A stretch of 64,000 nucleotides of DNA. Source: Bifidobacterium mizhiense. GTDB taxonomy: Bacteria; Actinomycetota; Actinomycetes; Actinomycetales; Bifidobacteriaceae. The notes beneath the pieces are model-generated. The model was given only the letters and a program-made list of their open reading frames with translations, ran no database searches and was not told where the DNA came from. The stretch lies in NCBI RefSeq assembly GCF_020884755.1, contig NZ_BPWE01000001.1, positions 1 through 64,000 on the forward strand. The letters are read 5' to 3'. This document shows positions 23,367 to 31,916 of the stretch, in pieces. Positions within the stretch are counted from its first letter, which is position 1, and each line of letters opens with the position of its first letter. The position numbers and the translations under genes were made by a program.

Positions 23367-23993
23367 TCAGCGAGCGTAGAACTCGACCACGTACTGAATG
23401 TTGATCTGAACCGGGATCTCCTCCGGCTCAGGCTTGCGGACCAGGCTGGCCTTCAGAGAAGCCAGGTCCACGTCCAGGTAGCCGGGAACTGCGGGCAGCA
23501 CATCCCGGTGGACGCCTTCGGCGGCAATCTGGAAGGGTACCATGGTCTGGCTCTTGGGCTTGACCTGGATGGTCTGGCCGGGCTTGACCCTGTAGGAGGG
23601 ACGATCCACGATGTTGCCATCGACCAGGATGTGGCGGTGAACCACGTACTGACGGGCCTGGGCGGTGGTGCGGGCGATGCCGGCGCGCAGAACCAGGTTG
23701 TCCAGGCGGCACTCCAGCTCGCGAAGCATGGCGGCACCGGTCTGGCCGGACTCGTGGGTACCCCGCTCATAGGCGGCGCGCAGCTGCTTCTCGGAGACGC
23801 CGTACTGGGCGCGCAGCCTCTGCTTCTCCCGCAGACGGACGGCGTAGTCGGACTCGGTGCGACGGCGGCTACGGCCGTGCTCACCGGGGCCATAGGGGCG
23901 CTTCTCGAACAGGCGCTGGGCCTTGGGCGTCAGGGCGATGCCCAGAGCGCGGGACAGGCGGACCTGGCGACGCGCACGCTGAATGTTAGTCAT
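23367..23993 (-). CDS. rpsD: 30S ribosomal protein S4
   Basis: A 208-residue primary 16S rRNA-binding protein. The S4 domain is visible from about residue 95 (LECRLDNLVLRAGIARTTAQ, then ARQYVVHRHILVDGNIV). It belongs to the cysteine-free type lacking the N-terminal zinc knuckle, as usual in actinobacteria. It is a single-gene unit closed by a strong terminator. Confidence 0.98.
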   Translation of the reverse strand: MTNIQRARRQVRLSRALGIALTPKAQRLFEKRPYGPGEHGRSRRRTESDYAVRLREKQRLRAQYGVSEKQLRAAYERGTHESGQTGAAMLRELECRLDNLVLRAGIARTTAQARQYVVHRHILVDGNIVDRPSYRVKPGQTIQVKPKSQTMVPFQIAAEGVHRDVLPAVPGYLDVDLASLKASLVRKPEPEEIPVQINIQYVVEFYAR

Positions 23994-24308
23994 TGATGCA
24001 ATCCTTACTTGCTTCTGTCGTTATCTGAACGAAGACGGCCGAAACCGTCGAGTCAGGCCTCTCCAATGCTTCACCGTGCCAAGCACGAACGACCTTGTGG
24101 CCGCCGACCCATTGATGGGCTGAGACTCCAGATAGGTTCGCGCACAAATACGCAAACCAAGTGTTTATTAAACCACATGAGCCCGACCTGGGAGTACATG
24201 TATGTTGTGATATATTCATACCAACGGTCGGTATGATATTGATTCAAGGCTTGGACTCCCCTACCCATCAATGAAGATCCAACCCGACGTCCTGAAAGGA
24301 AGACGACC
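23994..24308. other. Divergent promoter region between rpsD and the TetR-MFS operon
   Basis: No gene is seen in these 315 bp. The side next to the TetR gene is AT-rich and contains the inverted repeat at 24216-24236. The rpsD promoter must lie in the left part but cannot be placed with confidence. Confidence 0.5.
24216..24236. promoter_or_regulatory. Candidate TetR operator of the TetR-MFS operon
   Basis: The arms TCATACC and GGTATGA form a perfect 7-bp inverted repeat around AACGGTC, with a TATGAT-like -10 overlapping the right arm. The position, 73 bp upstream of the TetR start, suits autorepression. The same CATACC half-site recurs at the second TetR efflux locus (63234-63248). Confidence 0.65.
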
Positions 24309-24971
24309 ATGGCCCGCAACGCACATCCAGAGCTGACGCAGGAGAGAATCATCGAAGCCGCCACCGAACTCTTCACCAGCCAGGGCTACGACAAAACCAG
24401 CATGCAGGACATCATCGATGCGACCGACGGCTTGAGCAAAGGGGCCGTCTACCACCATTTTCGGTCCAAGGAAGACCTTTTTGATGCTGTGGCCGACAGG
24501 TTGATGAACACCATGAGCGAAGAGACCAACAAGGCCCATGCCGGGTCAAAGCAAGGCACGGCATTGGAACAGCTGCAGTCGCTCTTCTCCCCTGAGCGAG
24601 CGCGCAAGAGACTGGAGGCCGCGGACCTGATGTTCCGCAAGTTCAACCCAAAGGCCAATCCCAAGATGATCGGCATGGAATTTACCGCCTTGGTGGATGA
24701 GCGGAGCGACTTTGTCGGCCTGATCAAAGAGGGGAATCGGGACGGCTCAATGCATGTGGACCATATCGAACAAACTGCAGAGATTTTCCGGCTGCTGGCT
24801 AATATGTGGTTGCTACCCTTCTTTCGCCGGGGAACACAGACTGAGCTGCGCACCAGAGCCGCTTGCTTTTTCTCGGTCATGCAGGGCCTGGGCATCCCCC
24901 TGGAGGATCAGGGATTCTCCGACCTGCTCGCATCCTTCGGCACCGACGCCCAAGGCGAAGCCGGGATATGA
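24309..24971 (+). CDS. TetR family transcriptional regulator
   Basis: A 220-residue repressor. Residues ~12-58 form the TetR helix-turn-helix (RIIEAATELFTSQGYDKTSM, then the recognition helix SKGAVYHHFRSKEDLF). The C-terminal ligand domain is variable and gives no clue to the inducer. The ribosome site GAAAGGAAG lies about 9 nt upstream. Its stop overlaps the start of the MFS gene (ATGA), so regulator and transporter are made together. The palindrome at 24216-24236 is the likely autoregulatory site. Confidence 0.9.
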   Translation: MARNAHPELTQERIIEAATELFTSQGYDKTSMQDIIDATDGLSKGAVYHHFRSKEDLFDAVADRLMNTMSEETNKAHAGSKQGTALEQLQSLFSPERARKRLEAADLMFRKFNPKANPKMIGMEFTALVDERSDFVGLIKEGNRDGSMHVDHIEQTAEIFRLLANMWLLPFFRRGTQTELRTRAACFFSVMQGLGIPLEDQGFSDLLASFGTDAQGEAGI

Positions 24972-26254
24972 GCTCGCCCGATCAGGCCCAAACCTCAAGC
25001 AAAGGACTGCTGGCACCGCCATTCCTTGCTCTTCTGACGACTGAGATTCTCTCCAGCCTAGGGCAGACATGCTTGGTCTTCGCCCTTCCGCTTCATTTGC
25101 TGAACATCTCAGGATCAGCATCCCTCTATGGCATGGCCTCCGCTATGGCCGTCCTTCCATCCATACTCCTGACACCTCTGGGCGGAGCTCTGGCCGACCG
25201 GCTGCACAAGCAGTCCACCATGGCAGTGCTGGACATTCTGTCAGCGTTGACTGCCTTCTTATATATCCTGATCAGCCACAGGATCGACCCGGTTTTTTTG
25301 ACTGTGACCTGCATGATGCTGGTGAATGCCTACAGGGCCTGTTACAGCCCAACGGTGCAAGCAGCCCTTCACTGCCTGGTAGACAGCAACGACCTGACCC
25401 GCGCATCGGCCCTGGTTTCCCAGGCGATCTCCCTGGTGGGAATGATCGGACCAGTATCGGCTGGCATGGTCATGGGATTCTTCGGAATCATGCAGGTAGT
25501 CGGAGTTTCCGCCCTGGCCTGCCTTCTGTCGGCTGCCTGGATCAGGATCGCCGTCAGAATTCCCGAACCAGCACAAAGCCACTTCCAAGGCCTAAGAGCA
25601 CTGGTGAGCCATCTGGTCGCTGACACGAAAGAGGCTACACAATTTCTGGTCAGACATGGCAACCTCAAAGTGGTCATAGGACTCAGCCTGGCGGCCAACC
25701 TCATCTTTGCATCCTATGTCAATGTGGCCCTGCCCTATATGGTCACTCGCACGCTGGGTCTAAGTAACGCCCTGCAGGGACTGGCCGAAGGAATACTGGC
25801 CTGCGGGAGCCTGCTTGGAGCCATTCTCGTATCCATCCGTCCAGCCTGGTTCTATCTGCAACGGATACCCATGTTGCTCTCGGGCAGCGCCTTGGTTCTC
25901 CTGCCCATTGCAGCAGGACTGCTCATGCATTCGCCTACACATGTCCTCTTCGCACTGGTAACCGGATGCATGGCTCTGGCTGCGGGAATGGTGCAGACGG
26001 TCAACATCACTTCCCTGTCCTATGAACAGATTCACACCCCCGCAAGACTGATAGGCAAGGTAATAGGACTGACCAACAGTCTATGCATGTGCGCGATTCC
26101 GCTGGGACAGGCCGCCTTCGGGCCGCTGATCGACCACTGCCCTATGACCCTGATCATCACCGGGGTGGTCATGGTGACACTGCTGACATGTCTAATCGCC
26201 AGGATGGCCATGAAACCGGACAAACAATCAGCAGGGCGGACGCATTTGCGATGA
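24968..26254 (+). CDS. MFS transporter, probable drug/metabolite efflux pump
   Basis: A 428-residue, 12-segment major facilitator protein. The loop GGALADRLHKQ between segments 2 and 3 (about residue 64) is the MFS motif A. The frame is open upstream to 24863, but the ATG at 24968 overlaps the TetR stop by 4 bp and is the natural coupled start. Pairing with a TetR regulator points to export of a toxic compound. The substrate is unknown. It resembles in type the MFS protein at 59.6-60.9 kb. Confidence 0.87.
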   Translation: MSSPDQAQTSSKGLLAPPFLALLTTEILSSLGQTCLVFALPLHLLNISGSASLYGMASAMAVLPSILLTPLGGALADRLHKQSTMAVLDILSALTAFLYILISHRIDPVFLTVTCMMLVNAYRACYSPTVQAALHCLVDSNDLTRASALVSQAISLVGMIGPVSAGMVMGFFGIMQVVGVSALACLLSAAWIRIAVRIPEPAQSHFQGLRALVSHLVADTKEATQFLVRHGNLKVVIGLSLAANLIFASYVNVALPYMVTRTLGLSNALQGLAEGILACGSLLGAILVSIRPAWFYLQRIPMLLSGSALVLLPIAAGLLMHSPTHVLFALVTGCMALAAGMVQTVNITSLSYEQIHTPARLIGKVIGLTNSLCMCAIPLGQAAFGPLIDHCPMTLIITGVVMVTLLTCLIARMAMKPDKQSAGRTHLR

Positions 26255-26269
26255 TCCACGAATCCGGCA

Positions 26270-27607
26270 TCATCCGATCATACTGGGGTCGGAGCTGACA
26301 GGAGCGACCAGGGTGGCCCGAGTGCGTGTCAGGCGTGAGACCATAAGGCCGACACAGGCATAGGCCAGAGCGAAGAGGGCAACCACGGTCAGCGGAAGAC
26401 CCCAGGAGGCCAGACTTGCTGTGCTTGAATCCATGATTGATTGGACTGCTGTGTTGTACCACCAGCCCGGCGTCAGTTTGCCGATCGTCTGCATGACCGG
26501 AGGCAGGGGGCCGCCGGAACTTGACCCGGAGGTGAACATAACCACCAGGCCGAAGGTGACCCCGACGGAGTTTATGAGCGAAGAAGAAGGATTGAACTGA
26601 GCAAGCATGAATCCAAAGGATGCCGCCGATACAGCGAATACCAGCATGACGACAAAGCTCAGCAGCACCCTCCCCCAGCCAAGGGAAGCCAAGGACACCC
26701 CCGATGCCGCCATGCTGAAGGCAACGAGTACCACGTAGTATACCCAGGAGAAGCCTGCCAGGATGAGGGCTGCCGTGAGCTCCTGTCCATTCAGGCTGCT
26801 TGACCGCACTGGAGAGGCAAGCAGACGTCGATGTCGGTCGGGAGAACTGAAGGCCCCGAAGAGCGTGGCAACGCAGACCGTCAGCGCTGTCATCAAGGGA
26901 AAAGCGGCCAGGCCGACTGTCGTAGCGAAGCCTTTCAACAAAGCTCCATGGTTATCAGTCTTGGGACTGGCATGAATGCCCATATGTGGCTGGTTGCCGG
27001 CATAGTGTGCCACTGCATAGGCAGCCGCATCCTTGACCGCTGCAGATGAATGCATCTCCATCGAACCTTTTTGGCCTAAACCCGTCAGCAAGGCAGTACG
27101 AAGAGCATCAAAATAACTGTCCACCTGCAATTGTGCCAGACTGCCGCGGCTGGAATTATAGGAGGCAGCCGTTTCAACTTTAGGAAAACTCGGCGTCTTA
27201 CCGTCGCTGTGAGCTTGGGCAGCAGTGTCTTCAAGCGCATCAAGGAACCGTTGGCCATATCCGGCTGGGATGATAACGGTCAAATCGCTTTTACCGGACA
27301 CATTGGCATCCTGCAGAGCTTGAGGCTCATCTTTGACTGTCACCAATTGGGCCGACTTGCCCAGATACCGCTCCAGACCTTGGCCCATCGCGCAACCAGC
27401 CTGGTTATCGCAGTCCCGGTTGATGACGACTATTTTCGCCTGCGCAGGTTCAAAGCGACCAACCGAGCTTGAAGTATTGGCACGTACCGCGGCCTGCATG
27501 TTCGTGGAACCGATGACAATCATGATCAGGCTCATGCCCACCAAATACAGGAGGAGGTAGAACTTATGCGCCCAGATCACGCGCAGTGCTGTTTTACAAG
27601 TATTCAT
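26270..27607 (-). CDS. ABC-2 type transporter permease, second subunit
   Basis: A 445-residue permease with one N-terminal helix (~15-35), an extracellular domain of about 180 residues and six C-terminal helices, the layout of ABC-2/YhgE-like exporters. A GSSSGGPLPPVMQTIGKLTPGW segment near residue 370, cited by its ends, precedes the last helix pair and is typical of the family. Its start overlaps the upstream permease by 14 bp, so the two are co-translated and likely form a heterodimer. Confidence 0.85.
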   Translation of the reverse strand: MNTCKTALRVIWAHKFYLLLYLVGMSLIMIVIGSTNMQAAVRANTSSSVGRFEPAQAKIVVINRDCDNQAGCAMGQGLERYLGKSAQLVTVKDEPQALQDANVSGKSDLTVIIPAGYGQRFLDALEDTAAQAHSDGKTPSFPKVETAASYNSSRGSLAQLQVDSYFDALRTALLTGLGQKGSMEMHSSAAVKDAAAYAVAHYAGNQPHMGIHASPKTDNHGALLKGFATTVGLAAFPLMTALTVCVATLFGAFSSPDRHRRLLASPVRSSSLNGQELTAALILAGFSWVYYVVLVAFSMAASGVSLASLGWGRVLLSFVVMLVFAVSAASFGFMLAQFNPSSSLINSVGVTFGLVVMFTSGSSSGGPLPPVMQTIGKLTPGWWYNTAVQSIMDSSTASLASWGLPLTVVALFALAYACVGLMVSRLTRTRATLVAPVSSDPSMIG

Positions 27608-28787
27608 ACCGTTGTTTCCTTAGGAGCAGACCACAGATGGCCAGGAAGATGGCAGCCATAGTGACCAGAATGCCGCAGGTGCGGGCGAAGGGTGCCAGGC
27701 TGTCGTAGTAGACGATGTCGTAAAAGAGGTTGGAGACCTGCTTGACCGGGTTGAGCAGGTGAAGGATGGGGGCATGTTCCTGGATGGCATTGTTCAGGTC
27801 CATGGCCAGGCTGCCGTAGAGGCCGATAAAGGCACTCAGCGTGCAGTCGATGCCTATGACCAGACCAACCTTCGTTTCGGTGGGGAGTTTGGGAATCGCG
27901 CCCATCATAGAGCCGAAAGCGGTAGCCATAAAGGTGCCTACAGCGATAGCTATGAGGGCTATCGGGTCACGACCACCGGTGTGCACTCCACAGACTGTGC
28001 GGACGAAGATGTAGGCAACCAGGAGGCTGACTGCGGAGAAGAACCATGAGGCCAGAAAGGCGCCCGCTGCCTGCCGCCACTTGGGACTGGGAGAGCTGGC
28101 CCGTCGGGCTCCCAGGGCTGAAAGGTTGGGCTGAGTCTTGGCTATCATCTCGGCTGCGGTGCTGGCACCGATAAGGCAGGCCATAGCGAGCACAGCGAAA
28201 AAGTAGGGCGCGGTCATAGAAGGGTGGATGTGCGTCAGGCGGATTTGCTTGGTGTAGGTCTGTCCGCCGGATTGCAGCAGAACTTGATTGCTTGGTGAGG
28301 CAATGGCTGCCCTTGCGGAGTTGGCCTGGTTGAAACTGCCCAGCGAGGCGGACAGAATGGAGACCGCTATACCTTCTGAGGCGGTCGCATCGGATTGGAT
28401 GCTGGCGGCTTCGCGGTCGGACAGGACCATGTTGACCAGTCCGTCAGGGCCCGCGTACAGGTAGCCGATATCCTTCCGGCTATCCAGACGCGTGTTCGCT
28501 TCCTCCCTTGAAGCCACTGTCGTCGGGATAAGCAGTTGAGTGTCGTCAGACCCAGCCTTGGGCTTCTTCGATAGCGATGAGACCAGTTCGTCAGCACCTG
28601 GGCTGGCTTTCCAATTGGCATCCGAGACTATGGCGAAGTGCTGTGCCTCGGCAGTGTAACTGTCTTGCAGGTTGCCCATGATGCCCAGCATCAGAGCGGC
28701 CAGAATGACCGGGAAGGCCAGAACCCAGAATAGGGAGGAGGTGTTGCGTATCGAGGTCTTGACGTTGATCAGGAATGAGTTCCACAT
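27594..28787 (-). CDS. ABC-2 type transporter permease, first subunit
   Basis: A 397-residue permease with the same layout as the next gene: one N-terminal helix (~17-37), a ~150-residue extracellular domain and about six C-terminal helices. It lies 41 bp downstream of the ATPase gene. The substrate may be an antimicrobial peptide or lipid-active compound, judging by the linked two-component system. That is inference. Confidence 0.85.
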   Translation of the reverse strand: MWNSFLINVKTSIRNTSSLFWVLAFPVILAALMLGIMGNLQDSYTAEAQHFAIVSDANWKASPGADELVSSLSKKPKAGSDDTQLLIPTTVASREEANTRLDSRKDIGYLYAGPDGLVNMVLSDREAASIQSDATASEGIAVSILSASLGSFNQANSARAAIASPSNQVLLQSGGQTYTKQIRLTHIHPSMTAPYFFAVLAMACLIGASTAAEMIAKTQPNLSALGARRASSPSPKWRQAAGAFLASWFFSAVSLLVAYIFVRTVCGVHTGGRDPIALIAIAVGTFMATAFGSMMGAIPKLPTETKVGLVIGIDCTLSAFIGLYGSLAMDLNNAIQEHAPILHLLNPVKQVSNLFYDIVYYDSLAPFARTCGILVTMAAIFLAICGLLLRKQRYEYL

Positions 28788-28828
28788 AGATAGGTGCTCC
28801 TTACGGCAATTGAGCCTGGGGACCGCGC

Positions 28829-29785
28829 TCAGTCGCGCAGTTCCTTGCCGGTCAGTTCCAGGAACACGTCGTTCAGGGATGGCGGACGGCTGGTCAGGTG
28901 GCCGTAGCTGGTCTTGGTGGATTCCAGGACCGTCAGCACGTCCTGGAGGTTGTGCTCGCCCTGTCGGCAGTGGATGACCAGTTCCTTGCCGTCATAGTCG
29001 ACGGACTGGGCCAGAGACAGGGCACGAATCTGGGCCAGAGTGGAGTCCTGAAGATCCAGGGTCTCGACGGTGACCTGCTCGCCGGCCTGGACCATGCCCT
29101 TGAGCTCCTCGGCAGTGCCCAGGGCGATCTGACGGCCGTGGTCCATGATCATGATCCGTGTACAGATCTGCTCCACCTCCTCCATGTAATGGCTGGTGTA
29201 AACCACCGTGGCCCCCTGGGCATTCAGCCGTTCGATGCCCTCCAGGATGGCGTTGCGGCTCTGGGGGTCAACGGCGACGGTGGGCTCGTCGAAAAAGATG
29301 AGATCGGGCTGATGGGCGATGCCACAGGCTATGTTGAGCCTGCGCAGCAGACCGCCCGACAGCTTGCCGGGACGGAACTTGCGGAAGTCGTCCAGCCCCA
29401 CGAAGTCAATGGCCTGCTCAACCAGAACCTTGCGGTCGGCCTTCTTAGGCACATAGAGGGAGCAAAAATAGTCGATGTTCTCCTGCACGCTCAGTTCGTT
29501 GAAGACGGCCACATTCTGTGGAACCACGCCGATATGACTTTTCAAGTCGTAGGAAGTCGGGGTCATCTCCTGCCCGAATATCCGAACCGTCCCCGATTCA
29601 AAGCTGAGCAGGGCCAGTATGCAGTTGATGGCGGTTGACTTGCCTGAACCATTGGGGCCGAGCAGTCCGAATACTTCACCTCGATTGACTTCCATGTCGA
29701 AGTGGTCCAAGGCCACCATGTCACCGTAGCGCTTCACCAATCCGCTGACCTTCAAGGCCGGCTCTTGCTCACGTGAACTGTTCAT
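28829..29785 (-). CDS. ABC transporter ATP-binding protein
   Basis: A 318-residue ATPase with Walker A GPNGSGKSTA near residue 40, the LSGGLLRRL signature near 143 and Walker B LIFFDEPTVAVDP near 160. The C-terminal ~90 residues are an extra domain ending in SLNDVFLELTGKELRD, typical of DrrA/NatA-type drug exporters. It heads the three-gene operon and is divergent from the histidine kinase gene. Confidence 0.92.
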   Translation of the reverse strand: MNSSREQEPALKVSGLVKRYGDMVALDHFDMEVNRGEVFGLLGPNGSGKSTAINCILALLSFESGTVRIFGQEMTPTSYDLKSHIGVVPQNVAVFNELSVQENIDYFCSLYVPKKADRKVLVEQAIDFVGLDDFRKFRPGKLSGGLLRRLNIACGIAHQPDLIFFDEPTVAVDPQSRNAILEGIERLNAQGATVVYTSHYMEEVEQICTRIMIMDHGRQIALGTAEELKGMVQAGEQVTVETLDLQDSTLAQIRALSLAQSVDYDGKELVIHCRQGEHNLQDVLTVLESTKTSYGHLTSRPPSLNDVFLELTGKELRD

Positions 29786-29820
29786 AACTCCATCATCCCA
29801 GCCAGGGCTGGCCCAACACC

Positions 29821-29834
29821 ATGACAGCCGTCAT
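29821..29834. promoter_or_regulatory. Palindrome in the ABC exporter/two-component divergent promoter
   Basis: ATGAC-AGCC-GTCAT is a perfect 5-bp inverted repeat. It shares the TGAC..GTCA core with the second palindrome 42 bp away, so both may bind the adjacent NarL-type response regulator. Confidence 0.45.
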
Positions 29835-29863
29835 CAAAGTTGTGGATGCTCAAATCAAACCTA

Positions 29864-29875
29864 TGACATTTGTCA
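29864..29875. promoter_or_regulatory. Second palindrome in the same divergent promoter
   Basis: TGACA-TT-TGTCA is a perfect inverted repeat about four helical turns from the palindrome at 29821. NarL/LuxR-type regulators bind this kind of short dyad. A near-palindrome (CCTGTGCCTAGGCTCAGG) follows at 29888-29905. Confidence 0.5.
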
Positions 29876-29964
29876 CGGGTGGTCCTGCCTGTGCCTAGGC
29901 TCAGGAACGGGTAGCCCGAGAATTACTATTTGAGGCAATAGGACGACAGGGCGAGGAGACATTC

Positions 29965-31227
29965 ATGGGCAGGATAGCTGGCTGGCTGATCCTGCTTGGT
30001 CTGGGGACCTTGTGCGGATCATGGTACGGTTCAGGGGTTTCAGGAACCCTGATCGCCGGGCTTCTGGCCTCGGTAGCCGCAGGAGCCCTGTGTGAATGGC
30101 TGCTGCCAGCGCCAGGTTCCATCTGGGGCGGTGCTCTGGTGTCGCTTTTGGCAACGTTCATTCCAGACTGGCTTTTCTTCTTGCCAGCCCTGGCCTTCGA
30201 GGCGGGGGTCGGACTCGGAGCTATGGTTCCTGCTACCAGATCAGCCGGCATGAAAGATTCCTGGGCCAAGGACTCCGGGCTGGCCCGGCCCAGGCTGCTC
30301 TTGGCCTTGCTGCCGGCATTCTTTTGGCTGATACCTGCCATGGCCGACCTCATATTATTTACAGGCCTCACCCAGCGCTATGCCCTGCTGGCTTTGTTGA
30401 CCTCAGCACTGGCACAAGGCGGCGGACTGGCATGTGCACACTTGGCCGTGGCTAAGGGTCGTGTCTGGCAGATTGAAGACACCGAGCGCTACCGGATTCG
30501 CCAACTGCACGGCCGCATCAACGACCTGGACGAGGAGAGGGCCCAGGCGACCCGAATGGCGCACTTATCCGAGCGGACCCGGATCGCTCGGGATATTCAT
30601 GACAATGTGGGTCACCTGCTCACCCGAGCCATCATGCAGATCCAGGCTGGCCGGGTGGTTGCTCAGAGCAAGGGCGATCAGAGTACCGAACAGATACTGA
30701 ACGATGTCGGCAAGACCCTGGATGAGGCCATGACCACAATCCGTCGTTCGGTGCATGACTTGGAGGATGCAGGCACCGACTTCGCATCCCAGATGGAGGA
30801 TGCCAGCTCCGAGGCTTCTATGGGGCGGCTAAAGGTCGATCTGAACAACGGCATCGAGACGGCTCCCGCACCAGTGTGTCGTTGCCTGGCCACCATCGTC
30901 CGCGAGGCCCTTACCAATACGGTCCGCCATTCTTCAGCCAGGTCGGCACAGGTCATTCTGCGCGACCTCCCGGCCTTCTGGCAGATGGTGGTGCAGGACG
31001 ACGGCGGCATTCAGCAATTACAGCCTGACCGCTCGCACCCAAAGGAGCCAGAACTCCAGCGCGGCATGGGGCTGGCCGATATGGAAGCCAGAGCCAGAGC
31101 CTTGGGCGGCACGGCCAACAGCGGTCCCAACCGACAAGGATGGAAGGTTTTCGTATCCTTGCCTAAAGAACCCTGGTCCGACCGCAGCACAGCTGAGCAT
31201 GTAGAAGATAAGAAGGTCATGGCATGA
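29965..31227 (+). CDS. Sensor histidine kinase (HisKA_3, NarL-type)
   Basis: A 420-residue membrane sensor. Five or six hydrophobic segments lie in residues ~5-165. A HisKA_3 dimerisation domain follows, with the phospho-acceptor His212 in RTRIARDIHDNVGHLL. The HATPase domain shows REALTNTVRHS (N box) near residue 315 and GMGLADMEARARALGG (G box) near 367. It lacks a large extracellular sensor domain, like kinases that sense through the linked transporter or the membrane. It overlaps the regulator gene by 4 bp. Confidence 0.92.
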   Translation: MGRIAGWLILLGLGTLCGSWYGSGVSGTLIAGLLASVAAGALCEWLLPAPGSIWGGALVSLLATFIPDWLFFLPALAFEAGVGLGAMVPATRSAGMKDSWAKDSGLARPRLLLALLPAFFWLIPAMADLILFTGLTQRYALLALLTSALAQGGGLACAHLAVAKGRVWQIEDTERYRIRQLHGRINDLDEERAQATRMAHLSERTRIARDIHDNVGHLLTRAIMQIQAGRVVAQSKGDQSTEQILNDVGKTLDEAMTTIRRSVHDLEDAGTDFASQMEDASSEASMGRLKVDLNNGIETAPAPVCRCLATIVREALTNTVRHSSARSAQVILRDLPAFWQMVVQDDGGIQQLQPDRSHPKEPELQRGMGLADMEARARALGGTANSGPNRQGWKVFVSLPKEPWSDRSTAEHVEDKKVMA

Positions 31228-31886
31228 AAGTCGCTATCGCTGATGACGATCCGATCGTCTGCTCGTCCCTATCAACGATTTTGACGGCAACCGGTACTGC
31301 AGATGTGCTCTGGACCGCCAATGACGGTCAATCAGCCCTCGAGAGTTTTCAGACAGCTGGCGGCAGGCCTGACGTGCTGCTTCTTGATGTGCAGATGCCT
31401 GGCATGGATGGCCTGGAGGCGGCGGAGCACATCCTCGCTATGGATTCGACTGCCCGGGTGCTCTTTCTGACCACCTTTGCCGACAAGGAGTATATTTCCC
31501 GTGCTTTGGCCTTGGGTGCCAAGGGCTATGTGATCAAGCAGGACGTGGCCTCAGTGGTGCCGGCCCTCCAAGCCGTCATGGCCGGTCAGACGGTTCTTGG
31601 AGCTGAAGCCGTTGCCAACCTATCGCTTGGCGAACAGGAGGAGCAGGCGCGAAAGGATACAGAGGATACAGCTGAGCCTGTTCCCCGGCGCTTCCAAACC
31701 CTGACCGACCGCGAACGGGAAATCGTCGCTCTGGTGGCCGACGGCCTCGATAACCAGGCCATCGCCAGGCGTCTCTATCTCAGTGAAGGCACCGTCCGCA
31801 ATCACATCTCCGCCATCCTGGCCAAGACTAACCTGGCCAACCGCACCCAACTCGCTGTGGAATGGCTGTCCTCACAAGAGTCATAA
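31224..31886 (+). CDS. LuxR/NarL family response regulator
   Basis: A 220-residue regulator with an N-terminal receiver domain (DDD acidic pocket at residues 7-9, phospho-acceptor Asp55 in LLLDVQMPGMDG, conserved Lys in GAKGYVIK). The C-terminal LuxR helix-turn-helix runs from about residue 156 (LTDREREIVALVADGLDNQA, then SEGTVRNHISAILAK). Its start overlaps the kinase stop (ATGA). Target sites are probably the TGAC..GTCA palindromes upstream of the kinase and ABC genes. Confidence 0.93.
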   Translation: MKVAIADDDPIVCSSLSTILTATGTADVLWTANDGQSALESFQTAGGRPDVLLLDVQMPGMDGLEAAEHILAMDSTARVLFLTTFADKEYISRALALGAKGYVIKQDVASVVPALQAVMAGQTVLGAEAVANLSLGEQEEQARKDTEDTAEPVPRRFQTLTDREREIVALVADGLDNQAIARRLYLSEGTVRNHISAILAKTNLANRTQLAVEWLSSQES

Positions 31887-31916
31887 GCAGCATACAGCTT
31901 TTGGAGTCTCGATCCT

